From NCBI GenBank assembly GCA_026418175.1, contig JAOABX010000004.1, forward strand, positions 1-64,000: a stretch of 64,000 bases of DNA. Reading direction: 5' to 3'. The notes under the pieces are model-generated. The model was not told the DNA's origin. It saw nothing but the letters and a program-made list of their open reading frames with translations, and did no database searches. Each line of letters opens with the position of its first letter. The first letter of the stretch is position 1. This document shows positions 54,375-64,000 of this stretch, piece after piece. The stretch is from Flavobacteriales bacterium (GTDB lineage: Bacteria; Bacteroidota; Bacteroidia; CAIKAF01). Both the position numbers and the translations under genes were made by a program.

Positions 54375-57215
54375 ATGGCTAAAAAAAATAATACTTCCTT
54401 TGAAGATTTAGACCCACAGGAATATATCATCGTTAAGGGGGCTCGGGTGCATAATTTGCAAAATGTGGATGTAGCGATTCCTCGTGATAAGTTAGTAGTA
54501 ATCACGGGCCTTTCGGGTTCCGGTAAATCATCTCTGGCTTTTGAAACCTTATATGCCGAAGGGCAGCGTCAGTATGTGGAGAGCTTGTCCAGCTATGCTC
54601 GCCAATTCTTGGGCAGACTGGATAAACCGGATGTAGATTATATCAAAGGAATTTCACCCGCTATTGCTATAGAACAAAAAGTTAAAACACAGAATCCAAG
54701 AAGTACTGTTGGAACGAGCACAGAAATCTATGATTATTTAAAATTACTCTATGCACGAATTGGTAGAACGTTTTCCCCGGTTAGTGGTACCGAAGTAAAA
54801 AGACATACTGTGACGGATGTTGTAGATGCGGTTTTAAATCTACCTCCAGGTACTCGTGCCATTTTTTGTGCCCCTGTTATTATTAAAGCTCACCGTAGCC
54901 TTCAGCAAGAATTAATAATCTATCAGCAGCAAGGGTTTAGTCGATTATGGGTGAAAGGAGAAATTGTACGCATGGAAGATGCGATTGCTGAGGCCAAAGC
55001 TATGGATGCCAATTCTGTTGAATTATTGGTAGGAAGAGTTACGGTGCGACAAGAAGATGATTTTGCTGCTGAACTGGCCGATATGGCTCGTACTTGTTTT
55101 TTTGAAGGGCAGGGTACGTGTAAACTGTACATTTTTGACGAAAAAGGGAATATTTCAGAAACTGTTTTTTCCAATCGTTTTGAAGCAGATGGAATGCAAT
55201 TTGAAGAGCCTTCTATTCACTTGTTTAGTTTCAATAATCCTTTTGGTGCTTGCAAAACTTGCGAAGGGTATGGCAAAATTTTAGGCATTGATGAAGACTT
55301 GGTGATTCCGGACAAGTCATTGTCAGTATATGAAGGGGCAGTATCTTGTTGGAAAGGTGATAAACTAAGCGAATGGCAAGAACAGTTTATCATGCATGCC
55401 AAAGATTATGATTTCCCGATACATAAACCATATTATGATTTAAGTGCAGCGCAAAAAAAATTACTTTGGGAAGGCGGCCGTGAAATTTCAGGCATCTATG
55501 ATTTCTTTCGGTATGTAGAAGAGAATTTATATAAGATTCAATACCGTGTGTTATTGTCTCGATACCGAGGTAGAACTACTTGTCCGGATTGTCAGGGGAC
55601 TCGTTTAAGAAAAGATGCCGGCTATGTTAAAGTGGGCGGTAAGTCTATCATGGAGTTGGTGCTGATGCCGGTGAAAGATTTGGCTCTATTTTTTGAACAA
55701 CTTACTTTAAGTGCCCATGAACAAGCAGTTGCTCAGAGAATATTGACAGAAATTAAAAACCGACTTGGATTTTTAAATAATGTGGGGTTAGGGTATTTAA
55801 CTTTAAATCGCTTGTCTGCAACATTATCAGGAGGAGAGTCGCAACGTATCAATCTTGCTACCTCTTTAGGAAGTAGCCTGGTAGGTTCAATGTATATTCT
55901 GGACGAGCCAAGTATAGGGTTGCATCCAGCTGATACAGATCGGTTGGTCCAAGTGGTGAAAGATTTACGGGATGAAGGGAATACCGTAATAGTTGTAGAG
56001 CATGACGAAGAATTTATGCGTCAGGCAGATGAATTGATAGATATGGGGCCGGAAGCTGGTATTCATGGCGGAAGAATTGTTTTTCAAGGCAATCACCAAG
56101 CATTACTTAAAACCGATGAAAGCTTAACAGCCCGGTATTTAACCGGAAAAATGAAGATTGAAATCCCACCCTGTAGGCGCAGATGGAGCCGATGCATCGA
56201 AGTGAAAGGAGCCAGAGAAAATAATTTGAAAAATTTGAATGTAAAATTTCCATTAGGGGTTCTAACCGCAGTTACCGGAGTGAGTGGATCTGGGAAAACC
56301 AGTTTGGTAAAACAGATATTAGTGCCTGCACTCACCAAACTGCTTGGAGGATATGGAGAAAAAAGTGGTCAATTTGATAAGATAGAAGGGAATTGGAAGG
56401 ATATTGCTTCGGTTGAATTGGTTGACCAAAATCCTATTGGAAAATCTTCACGTTCAAATCCGGTTACTTACCTTAAGGTGTATGATGAAATACGTAATTT
56501 ATATGCTACGCTTCCGTCTGCAAAAAATTTAGGATTAAAACCAGCACACTTTTCGTTTAATGTGCCGGGTGGTCGTTGTGATATTTGCGAAGGAGAAGGA
56601 GTGGTAACCATTGAAATGCAGTTTATGGCTGATATTACGTTGGTATGCGAAAACTGTAAAGGAAAACGCTTTAAAGAAGAAATTTTGGATGTAAGATATC
56701 GCGATAAAAATATATCTGATATTCTGGATTTATCAGTAGATGAAGCCTTGGACTTTTTTGGGAATCATCCCAAGCGTACTGTATTTGACCAAAAAATAGC
56801 CCAAAAACTAAAACCCCTGCAAGATGTGGGCTTAGGCTATATTAAACTAGGCCAATCTTCTTCTACACTTAGTGGAGGAGAAGCTCAACGGGTAAAGCTG
56901 GCATATTTTTTAAGCAAAGGTGTAGGAGAGGGGAAGACCCTTTTTGTGTTTGATGAACCCACTACCGGATTACATTTTCATGATATTAAAAAATTATTGG
57001 AAGCTTTTCAGGCATTAATCGAGAAAGGACACACGGTGCTTGTAATCGAGCATAATTTAGATGTAATAAAATGTGCAGATTGGGTAATTGACCTTGGGCC
57101 AGAAGGTGGCGATAGGGGGGGAGAGATTATATTTGAAGGTATCCCAGAAGATTTAATAAAACATCCATCTTCGCTTACAGGGAAGTATCTTAGTTCGAAG
57201 TTTATTTACAAATAA
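54375..57215 (+). CDS. uvrA: excinuclease ABC subunit UvrA
   Basis: UvrA is the damage-sensing ATPase of nucleotide excision repair. The 946-residue protein has Walker [10 protein letters not shown] (about 45-53), a zinc finger with CKTCEGYG (about 293) and CPDCQG (about 403), the first signature [16 protein letters not shown] (about 485), the second Walker [10 protein letters not shown] (about 635), a second zinc finger CDICEGEG ... CENCKG (about 735-760) and the second signature [15 protein letters not shown] (about 832). The frame begins at 54312, but ATG 54375 (MAKKNNTSF) is chosen: a promoter motif lies between, and the first 21 codons do not look like UvrA. Confidence 0.95.
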   Translation: MAKKNNTSFEDLDPQEYIIVKGARVHNLQNVDVAIPRDKLVVITGLSGSGKSSLAFETLYAEGQRQYVESLSSYARQFLGRLDKPDVDYIKGISPAIAIEQKVKTQNPRSTVGTSTEIYDYLKLLYARIGRTFSPVSGTEVKRHTVTDVVDAVLNLPPGTRAIFCAPVIIKAHRSLQQELIIYQQQGFSRLWVKGEIVRMEDAIAEAKAMDANSVELLVGRVTVRQEDDFAAELADMARTCFFEGQGTCKLYIFDEKGNISETVFSNRFEADGMQFEEPSIHLFSFNNPFGACKTCEGYGKILGIDEDLVIPDKSLSVYEGAVSCWKGDKLSEWQEQFIMHAKDYDFPIHKPYYDLSAAQKKLLWEGGREISGIYDFFRYVEENLYKIQYRVLLSRYRGRTTCPDCQGTRLRKDAGYVKVGGKSIMELVLMPVKDLALFFEQLTLSAHEQAVAQRILTEIKNRLGFLNNVGLGYLTLNRLSATLSGGESQRINLATSLGSSLVGSMYILDEPSIGLHPADTDRLVQVVKDLRDEGNTVIVVEHDEEFMRQADELIDMGPEAGIHGGRIVFQGNHQALLKTDESLTARYLTGKMKIEIPPCRRRWSRCIEVKGARENNLKNLNVKFPLGVLTAVTGVSGSGKTSLVKQILVPALTKLLGGYGEKSGQFDKIEGNWKDIASVELVDQNPIGKSSRSNPVTYLKVYDEIRNLYATLPSAKNLGLKPAHFSFNVPGGRCDICEGEGVVTIEMQFMADITLVCENCKGKRFKEEILDVRYRDKNISDILDLSVDEALDFFGNHPKRTVFDQKIAQKLKPLQDVGLGYIKLGQSSSTLSGGEAQRVKLAYFLSKGVGEGKTLFVFDEPTTGLHFHDIKKLLEAFQALIEKGHTVLVIEHNLDVIKCADWVIDLGPEGGDRGGEIIFEGIPEDLIKHPSSLTGKYLSSKFIYK

Positions 57216-57240
57216 TTTGAAAATGAATTATTTGTAAATA
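57203..57240 (+). terminator. AT-rich hairpin overlapping the uvrA stop
   Basis: A 15-bp perfect inverted repeat (57203-57217 and 57226-57240, loop TGAAAATG) spans the uvrA stop codon. It is AT-rich and lacks a clear T run, so termination is possible but not certain. Confidence 0.45.
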
Positions 57241-57298
57241 TATTTCTACCAAATGCTGATTTTTTCTTACTTTTACATTAAATATTAATCATTTTTTT

Positions 57299-57715
57299 AT
57301 GAAGCAGATTTTAATTATTACTGGCTTTATATTTTTTGCTGGATTAGTAAATGCTCAAAAAAACGAAGATTGGAAACTTCTTCAATCTGCAAATGGAATA
57401 GAGATATACAGCAAAGATGCAGTTTGTAATCCAGCCGGTAATGATGTTCAGGCAGAAGTTATTCTGCTTAAAGTAGTAAATACTACTTCGCAAAAAGCAC
57501 GGGTATCATGGCATAATCAAGTAGCATATAATGGAGAGTGTAAAACTTGTAATAACAATGAATATCGTATAGAATTAGAACTTGGGCCCAATCAAACCAT
57601 TGAAAACACAGGCAATTACAAAAACCGACTCATTGTACACAAACGTTTTGTGAATAAACCCAATCCGGTAGAATTTACAAGTTTTAGCATTGCAGAATTC
57701 AACGTTTTGAAATAA
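57299..57715 (+). CDS. secreted protein of unknown function, 138 aa
   Basis: A signal peptide (1-20, ending VNAQ) is followed by a small beta-rich domain containing LLQSANGIEIYSKDAVCNPAGND, a CKTCNNNEYRIELELG segment and NKPNPVEFTSFSIAEFNVLK. I do not recognise the family. Three Cys residues, two of them as CKTC, may form disulfides in the periplasm or surface. It lies 24 bases before the first T9SS type B protein gene on the same strand and may share its transcript. Confidence 0.75.
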   Translation: MKQILIITGFIFFAGLVNAQKNEDWKLLQSANGIEIYSKDAVCNPAGNDVQAEVILLKVVNTTSQKARVSWHNQVAYNGECKTCNNNEYRIELELGPNQTIENTGNYKNRLIVHKRFVNKPNPVEFTSFSIAEFNVLK

Positions 57716-57739
57716 TTAATCCAGTTAGTGCTATAAATT

Positions 57740-59953
57740 ATGAATCGAAATTTTTATCAAATAATTCCCCTTTTCCTTTTTTTAATTACTTTAAATTTAC
57801 TTCAAAATATTAATTTATTGGCTCAGAGTTGTGGAGATTGTATTGGTTTTGTAAATGCAACAGCAAATACAACTAATATTTGTGCAGGTCAACCGGTAAC
57901 GATTTATGCGGAAGGAGATGGTTATGCTTATGCAAATAATTTCAACTCCCAAACGTTAGGTTCGGGGTGGGTAACTAACATTACACCTCAATTCAATAAT
58001 CCATGTGGGCCCGGATTAGATGGAACTCCTCATTTATGGATGGGCTCATCAACGGCAGCTCCCCGTTTACTTGAAACTATGGACATGAACATGACAGGAG
58101 GTGGAAATATTTCATTTGATTTACGATTTGCTATTCAGGGAGGCGCCTCACCCTGCGAAGGCCCCGATTTGACTGATGAAGGGGTGTATATTGATTATTC
58201 TACAGATGGAGGAATTACTTGGACAAATATTTTTTATTTTAATCCGGTACCTTTAGGTACATATACCTCTTGGAATAATTACTCATTTGCAATACCGCCT
58301 GCTGCACAGACACCATGTACAAGGTTTCGTTGGTTGCAGGGAGGGTCTTCTGGAAATGCTTTTGACCATTGGGGGCTTGATAATATTCAAATAGGACCAG
58401 CGTTACCACCAGGAACTGTTCAGTTGTTTTGGCAAAATAATGGTCAAAATGCATTACCAAGTCAAGTGATTTATCCACAGTCTGACACAGTGTTAATATT
58501 AGTGATGCAGACCCCAATTGATACCTGTCGGGATACACTAATCATCAATGTTTCAACTCCTCCTGTTGCGAATCTCACGTTTCAACCTACACCAGCTTGT
58601 GCTGGGCAACCTATTAGTTTTATTGCCAGTGGTTCCACCGGTACTATTGGCCAAGTGCGTTATGATTTAGATAATAATGGTACATATGAATATACCTTGA
58701 ATGCGCCGGGAGATACTACTTTTAATATACTTATTCCGGGATTATACACTATACGAATGCAGGTTGTTGCCCCTGGTGGGTGCAACAATTCAAATACATT
58801 TCCGCTTACCGTTAATCCCCGACCTACGTTGGATTTAACGGCATCGCCTTTAGCTGTCTGTTTAGGAACAGCAATTACTTTGCGAGATTCATCATCTTTA
58901 ATTAATCCACCATCTTTAAGTACGGATATTGCGAATTTTTCATGGGATTTTCAAAATGATGGAACGCTCGATTCGATAACCTTAGGTACACAGGTTTCAG
59001 GTCCACCCATTATCACGAAAGTAAGCTCATTTAGCTATGTATTCAATTCCCCCGGTACATATGAAATTCTATCAACTGTAATTACTACGGGCGGTTGTAC
59101 AGCATCTGATTCAATAACAATTACCATTTATGATCTTCCCCAGGCTGGGTTTACTCACACCGGAAATGCTTGCGATGGTAATTCGGTAACATTTACAGAT
59201 ACTAGTTTAATTACTCCGCCAGATGTTATTAACACTTATTCGTGGTCATTTACTTCTACAGATCCGGCATACAGTCAAACATCATCCGCTCAAAATCCTG
59301 TGATTAATTTTCCAGGACCGGGAACATACTTTATTACATTAAGTACATCAACAACGAATGGATGTTCAGATGTGTCAATCACAGATACGGTTACAATTTA
59401 TCAAAATCCCATTGCTGATTTTACGTTTGTAACTCAATGCTTTCAAACCAATATTTTACAACAAACAGCTACACCATCTGCCGGCTTAACATACGCTTGG
59501 GATTTGGATCAGGATGGTACTGTGGATGAAAATCAGCCTTCTTTTACATATGTTTTCCCTGATTCATCTGATAAGTTAGTAACATTAACTGTTATTGATA
59601 CAAACAACTGTACTGCTGATACTACTAAATTGGTTGATGTAAAAGGTGGAGTGGATAATCCCACCTTACCCAATGTATTATCAATATCCAGCTCAATCAA
59701 TAATAAGTTTGATTTTCAACTTTTTGCTCCTGGATTTAACGATTGCATTGATTACACTTTATCAGTATTTAATCGATGGGGAATAAAAGTCTATGAAGCA
59801 GTAAATAATACCAATAATCCTGACCTGAATTGCACACAGTGTTTTCAGGGGAAAACTTCAGCAGGGGTGAATCTTACCCCGGGTACGTACTTTTATGTAC
59901 TTAAGGGAAGTACCAATATTGAGTTAAAAGGTACCATTTCTATTTTTGATTAA
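57740..59953 (+). CDS. PKD-domain surface protein with gliding-type (T9SS type B) C-terminal domain, 737 aa (paralogue 1)
   Basis: A signal peptide (1-28, ending LLAQ) is followed by a beta-sandwich domain with an F5/8- or laminin-like look (about 55-215), then several PKD/Ig-like repeats (about 265-620) marked by FSWDFQNDG, YSWSFTSTDP and TYAWDLDQDGT. The C-terminus, FDFQLFAPGFNDCIDYTLS followed by FNRWGIKV and GTYFYVLKG, is the CHU_C/gliding-associated C-terminal domain that directs T9SS type B secretion. The protein is probably a surface adhesin. A second copy follows at 60089. Confidence 0.9.
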   Translation: MNRNFYQIIPLFLFLITLNLLQNINLLAQSCGDCIGFVNATANTTNICAGQPVTIYAEGDGYAYANNFNSQTLGSGWVTNITPQFNNPCGPGLDGTPHLWMGSSTAAPRLLETMDMNMTGGGNISFDLRFAIQGGASPCEGPDLTDEGVYIDYSTDGGITWTNIFYFNPVPLGTYTSWNNYSFAIPPAAQTPCTRFRWLQGGSSGNAFDHWGLDNIQIGPALPPGTVQLFWQNNGQNALPSQVIYPQSDTVLILVMQTPIDTCRDTLIINVSTPPVANLTFQPTPACAGQPISFIASGSTGTIGQVRYDLDNNGTYEYTLNAPGDTTFNILIPGLYTIRMQVVAPGGCNNSNTFPLTVNPRPTLDLTASPLAVCLGTAITLRDSSSLINPPSLSTDIANFSWDFQNDGTLDSITLGTQVSGPPIITKVSSFSYVFNSPGTYEILSTVITTGGCTASDSITITIYDLPQAGFTHTGNACDGNSVTFTDTSLITPPDVINTYSWSFTSTDPAYSQTSSAQNPVINFPGPGTYFITLSTSTTNGCSDVSITDTVTIYQNPIADFTFVTQCFQTNILQQTATPSAGLTYAWDLDQDGTVDENQPSFTYVFPDSSDKLVTLTVIDTNNCTADTTKLVDVKGGVDNPTLPNVLSISSSINNKFDFQLFAPGFNDCIDYTLSVFNRWGIKVYEAVNNTNNPDLNCTQCFQGKTSAGVNLTPGTYFYVLKGSTNIELKGTISIFD

Positions 59954-59974
59954 TAAATTTATGGCTTTTACAAG

Positions 59975-60010
59975 AAAAGGGCTCCTTTTAGGAGCTCTTT
60001 TATTTTTTTA
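59975..60010 (+). terminator. terminator after paralogue 1
   Basis: AAAAGGGCTCC pairs with GGAGCTCTTTT (one G-T) around a 5-base loop, followed by a T-rich run to 60010. Confidence 0.8.
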
Positions 60011-60026
60011 AAGTTCGCAATTTGAG

Positions 60027-60034
60027 TATATTTG
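60027..60034 (+). promoter_or_regulatory. -7 promoter element for paralogue 2
   Basis: TATATTTG fits TAnnTTTG and lies 55 bases before the ATG, immediately after the terminator of the preceding gene. This gives the second paralogue its own promoter. Confidence 0.45.
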
Positions 60035-60088
60035 TAAGTGAGCAAAAAGTGATTAATTTCAATTATAGCTTGTTAATCCTTCTACTTC

Positions 60089-62092
60089 ATGAAAATAACA
60101 TTATTTTTATTGCACGTAGTTTTTTTATTAACTATTTCAATTAATTGGGCTCAGCCTGGATGCCCGGGTGTATATGCCGGCCCTGATGTAAATTTGGAAT
60201 GTGTTGGAAGTTGTACTAACCTGGTTGCAGATCCTTTTAAAACCGGTGAAAGCACTTCTTACACAGTTTCTTCAATAAATTACAATCCCCCCGTTCCATT
60301 TAATCAAGGGACCCCGGCTTTTATTGGAATTGATGATATTTGGGGTGATGTGATTACGCTTCCGTTTAATTTTTGTTTTTTTGGAAATACATATAATCAA
60401 TTGGTGATTGGTGCTAATGGGGTTATTTCTTTTGAGACAAGCTATGCAAACAATTATTGTCCGTGGTCTTTTTCTGTATCATTACCCAATGCAAATTTGC
60501 CTCTAAACTGTATTTTTGGAGCATATCATGATATTGATCCTTCAATTTGTGGCAATATCTATTATGGGGTATTTGGCACTTCACCATGCAGAATGTTTGT
60601 TGTAAATTTTGAGCAAGTATGTCACTATTCCGGTCCATGTAACAATTTGCAAACAACCCAACAAATTGTATTGTATGAAACTACAAACGCAATCGAAGTT
60701 TATATTCAAAATAAACCAACCTGTGCTACATGGAATTCTGGTAATGCTTTAATTGGAATACAAAACGCTACAGGAACAGTTGGCTATACGCCGCCGGGAA
60801 GAAATACCGGCCCTTGGTCTGCGTCAAACGAAGGGTGGCGTTTTACTCCGAATGGGGCTCCGAATTATTCTTTAACGTGGTTTGAAGCAGGTAATGCAAC
60901 TCCATTGGCAACTACTGATACCCTGAATGTTTGTCCCATGGATACTACACAATATGTTGTTCAGGTTGTTTATACCAATTGTGATGGAGCCCAGGTAATT
61001 GTTTCAGATACCGTGGTTGTTAATGTTTCTGGTGGCCTTTCTGCCCAACCAAGCAGTAATAGCCCATTATGTGAAGGCAATGATTTGAATTTAACATCCC
61101 TCCCTGGTGCTCAACAATATTCATGGACAGGGCCTAACGGGTTTAGTTCCAATCAGCAAAATGCTGTGATTCCATCTGCTGGTCCTAATGCTACCGGTTG
61201 GTATTATTTAAGTTCAGTAGATGCATTGGGTGGCACATGTATTGACAGTATTTTTGTGCAGATAAACCTTTCTCCAACGGCAGATTTTATTTCAAATTCT
61301 CCCATATGTAATGAAGATTCCCTGGTCTTGAATGAGAATGCATCAATTACTCCTCCCCAAACCATTGCTGCTTATCATTGGAATATTTTTAATATAAATT
61401 CAGGCTATAATGTATCTTCTACTCAACCGGATACTACCCTGTTGCTGCCTTCTACTGGGATTTATACAGTTATTTTCATGGTAGAATCTTCAAATGGTTG
61501 TAGAGATTCCGTGATAGCCACGGTTACAAAAAGTCCTAATCCGGTTGCCAATTTTCAGTATGTTGCGCAATGTTTTCAGCAAAATGTATTTGTAGATCAA
61601 ACAACCAGTGGAACCCCTCCGTTTACTTATGTTTGGTATCTTAATTCTGACAGTATTGTTGATCAAACCCTACCTTCATTTACATATACCTTTCCAGATA
61701 CAGCTGATCAATTTGTAACATTAGTTGTTACTGATAGTTTGGGTTGTGTAAGTGATACTACGATGTTGGTGCAAGTCAAAGAGGGGGTTTCAGCACCAGT
61801 AATGCCCAATATACTTGTTCAAAACAGTGTGAATGGAAATGATAAATTCGATTTTCAGGTATTTGCTCCTGGTTTTAACGAATGCATTACTTATACACTT
61901 AGTATATTTAATCGTTGGGGAATTAAGGTATTTGAAACAATTAATAATGCCAATAGTCCTGACCTTCTATGTAATGATTGCTTTGCCGGATTGAGTGAAA
62001 CAGGTTCACAGTTGATTCCTGGTGTTTACTATTATGTGCTAAAAGGTTCGCATAATATTGAATTGAATGGAACAATTCACATTTTTGAATAA
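60089..62092 (+). CDS. PKD-domain surface protein with gliding-type (T9SS type B) C-terminal domain, 667 aa (paralogue 2)
   Basis: After a signal peptide (1-21, ending NWAQ), the N-terminal domain (about 35-260) contains LPFNFCFFGNTYNQLVIGANG, a beta-sandwich like those in other Bacteroidota surface proteins and different from paralogue 1. Two or three PKD/Ig-like repeats follow (e.g. AAYHWNIFNINSGYN, TYVWYLNSDS). The end, FDFQVFAPGFNECITYTLS, FNRWGIKVFE, GVYYYVLKG, is nearly identical to paralogue 1. It should be exported by T9SS type B and displayed outside the cell. Confidence 0.9.
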   Translation: MKITLFLLHVVFLLTISINWAQPGCPGVYAGPDVNLECVGSCTNLVADPFKTGESTSYTVSSINYNPPVPFNQGTPAFIGIDDIWGDVITLPFNFCFFGNTYNQLVIGANGVISFETSYANNYCPWSFSVSLPNANLPLNCIFGAYHDIDPSICGNIYYGVFGTSPCRMFVVNFEQVCHYSGPCNNLQTTQQIVLYETTNAIEVYIQNKPTCATWNSGNALIGIQNATGTVGYTPPGRNTGPWSASNEGWRFTPNGAPNYSLTWFEAGNATPLATTDTLNVCPMDTTQYVVQVVYTNCDGAQVIVSDTVVVNVSGGLSAQPSSNSPLCEGNDLNLTSLPGAQQYSWTGPNGFSSNQQNAVIPSAGPNATGWYYLSSVDALGGTCIDSIFVQINLSPTADFISNSPICNEDSLVLNENASITPPQTIAAYHWNIFNINSGYNVSSTQPDTTLLLPSTGIYTVIFMVESSNGCRDSVIATVTKSPNPVANFQYVAQCFQQNVFVDQTTSGTPPFTYVWYLNSDSIVDQTLPSFTYTFPDTADQFVTLVVTDSLGCVSDTTMLVQVKEGVSAPVMPNILVQNSVNGNDKFDFQVFAPGFNECITYTLSIFNRWGIKVFETINNANSPDLLCNDCFAGLSETGSQLIPGVYYYVLKGSHNIELNGTIHIFE

Positions 62093-62167
62093 TTATTTTT
62101 AGTTAAAACATACATTCATTTCTTAAAAAGATCGTATCATATTTTATTCTTTTAAACCTGAATAAAA

Positions 62168-62818
62168 TCAGGCTGATAGCAATTTTTCATTTGATTGGAT
62201 ATAGAATGTTTTTGATGTATTGCTATCTGTTGAATGGTGATGCAATCCTCCATTTTCATCAGGTAAAAGGTTTCTGCCAGATGAGGAATAAACATGTATC
62301 TTAATGCCTGCTTGATTGAAATTATTTAAATAGTTAGAAATCAATTTATCAATTTGAGAAAGCAATAAGCGGTATGATGGGATGTTGTAATGTGCCATTT
62401 CTGTTTGATAAATTCGTACATATAAGTCTTGAGGAAAATGAAGTATATAATCAAAGGCTTTCTTGATCAAAAAGGTATCATAGAATTCTAACTTCGGATT
62501 ATAAGTGTTTCCATCCAATAAATTCAAATTAAAAACAAAAGCTTTATCTTTAATATGTGTGGCAAAACGCTTTTTTGAAGTTTCGTAATCTTCATATGTA
62601 TCAAGCAGCATATCACCATTAGTAATTAGCTGAATAATTTCTGGCATAGCAGTTTGATCCTGTTTGCTAATTACATCCTGAAAACGTACGGCTCCCAGAT
62701 CAATCCATAAATGGTTAATTTGTTTGTTACTAAAACTGAATGCTTGTAGTTTATTATTTAAAACAAGTGTTGAAATGGTAACTAAACCGGATGTTTGAAT
62801 AAATTTTCTGCGATTCAT
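62168..62818 (-). CDS. exported protein of unknown function, 216 aa
   Basis: The ATG at 62818 gives MNRRKFIQTSGLVTISTLVL, an RR-containing, Tat-like signal (pattern RRKF) with a hydrophobic stretch and an end near LQAFS. The remainder is mixed alpha/beta with no motif I recognise; a His cluster GLHHHSTDS near the end and many Asp/Asn residues could bind metal. The frame also opens at 62830 (MTII). It is alone on the minus strand, between the T9SS paralogue and the porin-like gene. Confidence 0.72.
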   Translation of the reverse strand: MNRRKFIQTSGLVTISTLVLNNKLQAFSFSNKQINHLWIDLGAVRFQDVISKQDQTAMPEIIQLITNGDMLLDTYEDYETSKKRFATHIKDKAFVFNLNLLDGNTYNPKLEFYDTFLIKKAFDYILHFPQDLYVRIYQTEMAHYNIPSYRLLLSQIDKLISNYLNNFNQAGIKIHVYSSSGRNLLPDENGGLHHHSTDSNTSKTFYIQSNEKLLSA

Positions 62819-62888
62819 AATAATAGTCATTGATTACAAGTTAACGATAAAAGAAGCAATAAGTTCTTTTACCCTTCGTTATTCCTTT

Positions 62889-62896
62889 TAATTTTG
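62889..62896 (+). promoter_or_regulatory. -7 promoter element for the barrel gene at 62919
   Basis: TAATTTTG matches TAnnTTTG and lies 23 bases before the ATG. A TTTT near the expected -33 position is the only partner. Confidence 0.45.
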
Positions 62897-62918
62897 TATA
62901 AAATTAACGAGAAATTGC

Positions 62919-63713
62919 ATGCGGCACTGTAGAGGGTTATTTTTTGTTTTAATGGCTTTTATACCTGCATTCTTGCATGCACAAAAGAAACCCAAGTTTA
63001 AAAATGCCGCTGACCTTGAAACTAAGCAAAAGGTATTTGTTACTGCCGGCCCGGAGGTAGGATTGGTATTTCCTACTGACTTTGGTGCAAGAACTAATGT
63101 TCGATATCAGGATACTTTATTTAAGCTTAGCCCTCAAGTGAGGTTTAGATTGGGGATGTGTGTTCGTACTGATTTTTCAAAAAAATTTTCGTTACAAACC
63201 GGTATTTATTACATTGAACGAGTGTATGAAGCACAAGTAGGAAAAACGGATGCCACCGGAACGGCTTTTCAATCTTTGATTTTTAATAGCTCATTTAAAT
63301 ATATTGGCTTTGAAATTCCTGTGATGGGTTTATTTTATGTTCAGCTAGGAGAACGTTGGTTTTTAAATAATTTACTTGGTTTTTCTGTAGAGTTTTTTCC
63401 CAGCAGCGTTAAAAGTATTTCATCTGATACTACCATAGCCTATAAGGTTTATGGAGCCCGTAATTCTTGGGTAGTGCCTAGTGTGAAAGTGGCTGTTGGT
63501 TTTGAGTACAGAACTGAAAATGCCGGATACTTTTATTTGGGAGGTCAATTTCATCGTCCATTTTTCCCGATTTTTGATGGATTTATAGAACGAAAAAATC
63601 CAGCACCTTTTGGCTTACAAACATCAGAGATACCGGCTTCTGGAACATATTTTTCTATAGATCTGAAGTATTTCTTTCCACCTGGAAAGAAAAATAAATT
63701 TTTTGAGCGATGA
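62919..63713 (+). CDS. outer membrane beta-barrel protein (porin family, PorT/OmpW-like), 264 aa
   Basis: A signal peptide (1-22, ending FLHAQ) is followed by strands typical of the small Bacteroidota barrel family: FVTAGPEVGLVFPTDFG, KFSLQTGIYYIERVYEA, GFEIPVMGLFYVQLGERWF and a terminal region ending LKYFFPPGKKNKFFER. PorT-like proteins support T9SS in gliding bacteria, which would fit the nearby cargo genes, but the match is only to the general fold. It overlaps the next gene start in an ATGA. Confidence 0.82.
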   Translation: MRHCRGLFFVLMAFIPAFLHAQKKPKFKNAADLETKQKVFVTAGPEVGLVFPTDFGARTNVRYQDTLFKLSPQVRFRLGMCVRTDFSKKFSLQTGIYYIERVYEAQVGKTDATGTAFQSLIFNSSFKYIGFEIPVMGLFYVQLGERWFLNNLLGFSVEFFPSSVKSISSDTTIAYKVYGARNSWVVPSVKVAVGFEYRTENAGYFYLGGQFHRPFFPIFDGFIERKNPAPFGLQTSEIPASGTYFSIDLKYFFPPGKKNKFFER

Positions 63714-64000
63714 AAGTGATTCGCATCTTGTTTTATGTATCGCTCAGTTTATTTTTGTTATTGTTGCTGGTTTCTTTTTTTAGTCCCTATATTTTGGGAT
63801 ATTATGATGTAACTTTTTTCAGAAGTATAAAACGAAAGAATGCCGGCCAGGTATTTTCAGTATTTCATCATCCACGATGCGATATATCATATGTGCGTGC
63901 TGGGGAGCAGAATTCACAGCCTGTAATCTTGTTGCATGGATCACCAGGTAATTGGAGTAACTATTCTTTTTTGTATAAAGAATATAAATTACACCATAAA
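63710..64000 (+). CDS. alpha/beta hydrolase, 3' partial (cut by window end)
   Basis: The ATG at 63710 overlaps the barrel-gene stop (ATGA), so the two are coupled. The visible 97 residues start with a membrane anchor (about 5-30), then a polar region, then VILLHGSPGNWSNYSF, the oxyanion-hole HGSPGxW motif of alpha/beta hydrolases. The nucleophile elbow and catalytic His lie beyond the window. Substrate unknown. Confidence 0.85.
   Translation, partial: MKVIRILFYVSLSLFLLLLLVSFFSPYILGYYDVTFFRSIKRKNAGQVFSVFHHPRCDISYVRAGEQNSQPVILLHGSPGNWSNYSFLYKEYKLHHK

Noticed and set aside
1-64000. CRISPR arrays, IS elements, prophage and rRNA genes
   Set aside because: No regular spaced repeats, transposase motifs, phage gene clusters or rRNA-like sequences were seen anywhere in the window.

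Overview
The window is chromosomal DNA from an AT-rich member of the Bacteroidota (Flavobacteriia/Sphingobacteriia/Chitinophagia-like; I cannot go below phylum with confidence). The evidence is a fused CcoN-CcoO cbb3 oxidase, BshA, an archaeal/eukaryal-type prolyl-tRNA synthetase, several proteins with type IX secretion (T9SS) or gliding-type C-termini, the block coaX - outer-membrane protein - TPR - lptC - DUF21/CBS - PpiD, and promoters matching the Bacteroidota TTTG-N19-TAnnTTTG pattern. Genes are densely packed on both strands. I see no insertion sequence, prophage, CRISPR array or rRNA; the only RNA gene I am sure of is a tRNA-Phe.

Layout. 1-5.3 kb (+): a cbb3 oxidase operon whose first gene is cut by the window edge (ccoNO, ccoQ, ccoP, ccoG, ccoH/fixH, a SafE-like membrane protein). 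5.3-10.5 kb (-): a YkgJ-type Cys-cluster protein, two TPM-domain proteins, an outer-membrane barrel protein and a lipoprotein with an extreme Trp/Tyr/Asn-rich segment. 10.5-20.4 kb: proS with a conserved unknown, a TPR protein and carA, two transporters, accB-accC (accB carries two AT-hook-like motifs; accC is frameshifted in a G10 tract), lipA and an OsmC protein. 20.4-20.7 kb: two tandem micro-lipoproteins of 44 and 42 codons. 20.8-28.2 kb: ung, an M42 peptidase, a lipoprotein, a decayed probable T9SS gene remnant, a large TPR protein, bshA, a DtxR/MntR regulator and tadA. 28.2-38 kb (-): a surface-glycan-flavoured run (DprE2-like SDR, polytopic glycosyltransferase-like protein, Omp85-type barrel, GT4 glycosyltransferase, phosphoesterase, asnB, subtilase). 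38.1-41.4 kb (+): flippase, dut, and a bicarbonate transporter/PII-like pair (SbtA/SbtB-like). 41.4-49.2 kb (-): the conserved envelope block from coaX down to PpiD. 49.3-57.2 kb: tRNA-Phe, a KtrA-like protein, a secreted M43 protease, methylmalonyl-CoA epimerase, PrsW, a HAD phosphatase and uvrA. 57.3-64 kb: secreted proteins, including two paralogous T9SS type B adhesin-like proteins, a beta-barrel protein and a truncated alpha/beta hydrolase.

How the parts relate. Respiration at low oxygen (cbb3), fatty-acid and lipoate synthesis (accBC, lipA), thiol and metal homeostasis (bshA, MntR-like) and envelope assembly (LptC, Omp85, PpiD, many barrels and lipoproteins) make this mostly a core genome segment. 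I did not find a clearly new multi-gene system. The least conventional items are the AT-hook-bearing AccB, the paired CPAYG micro-lipoproteins, the Trp/Tyr/Asn-rich lipoprotein, and the SbtA/SbtB-like pair in an operon with dut and a flippase.
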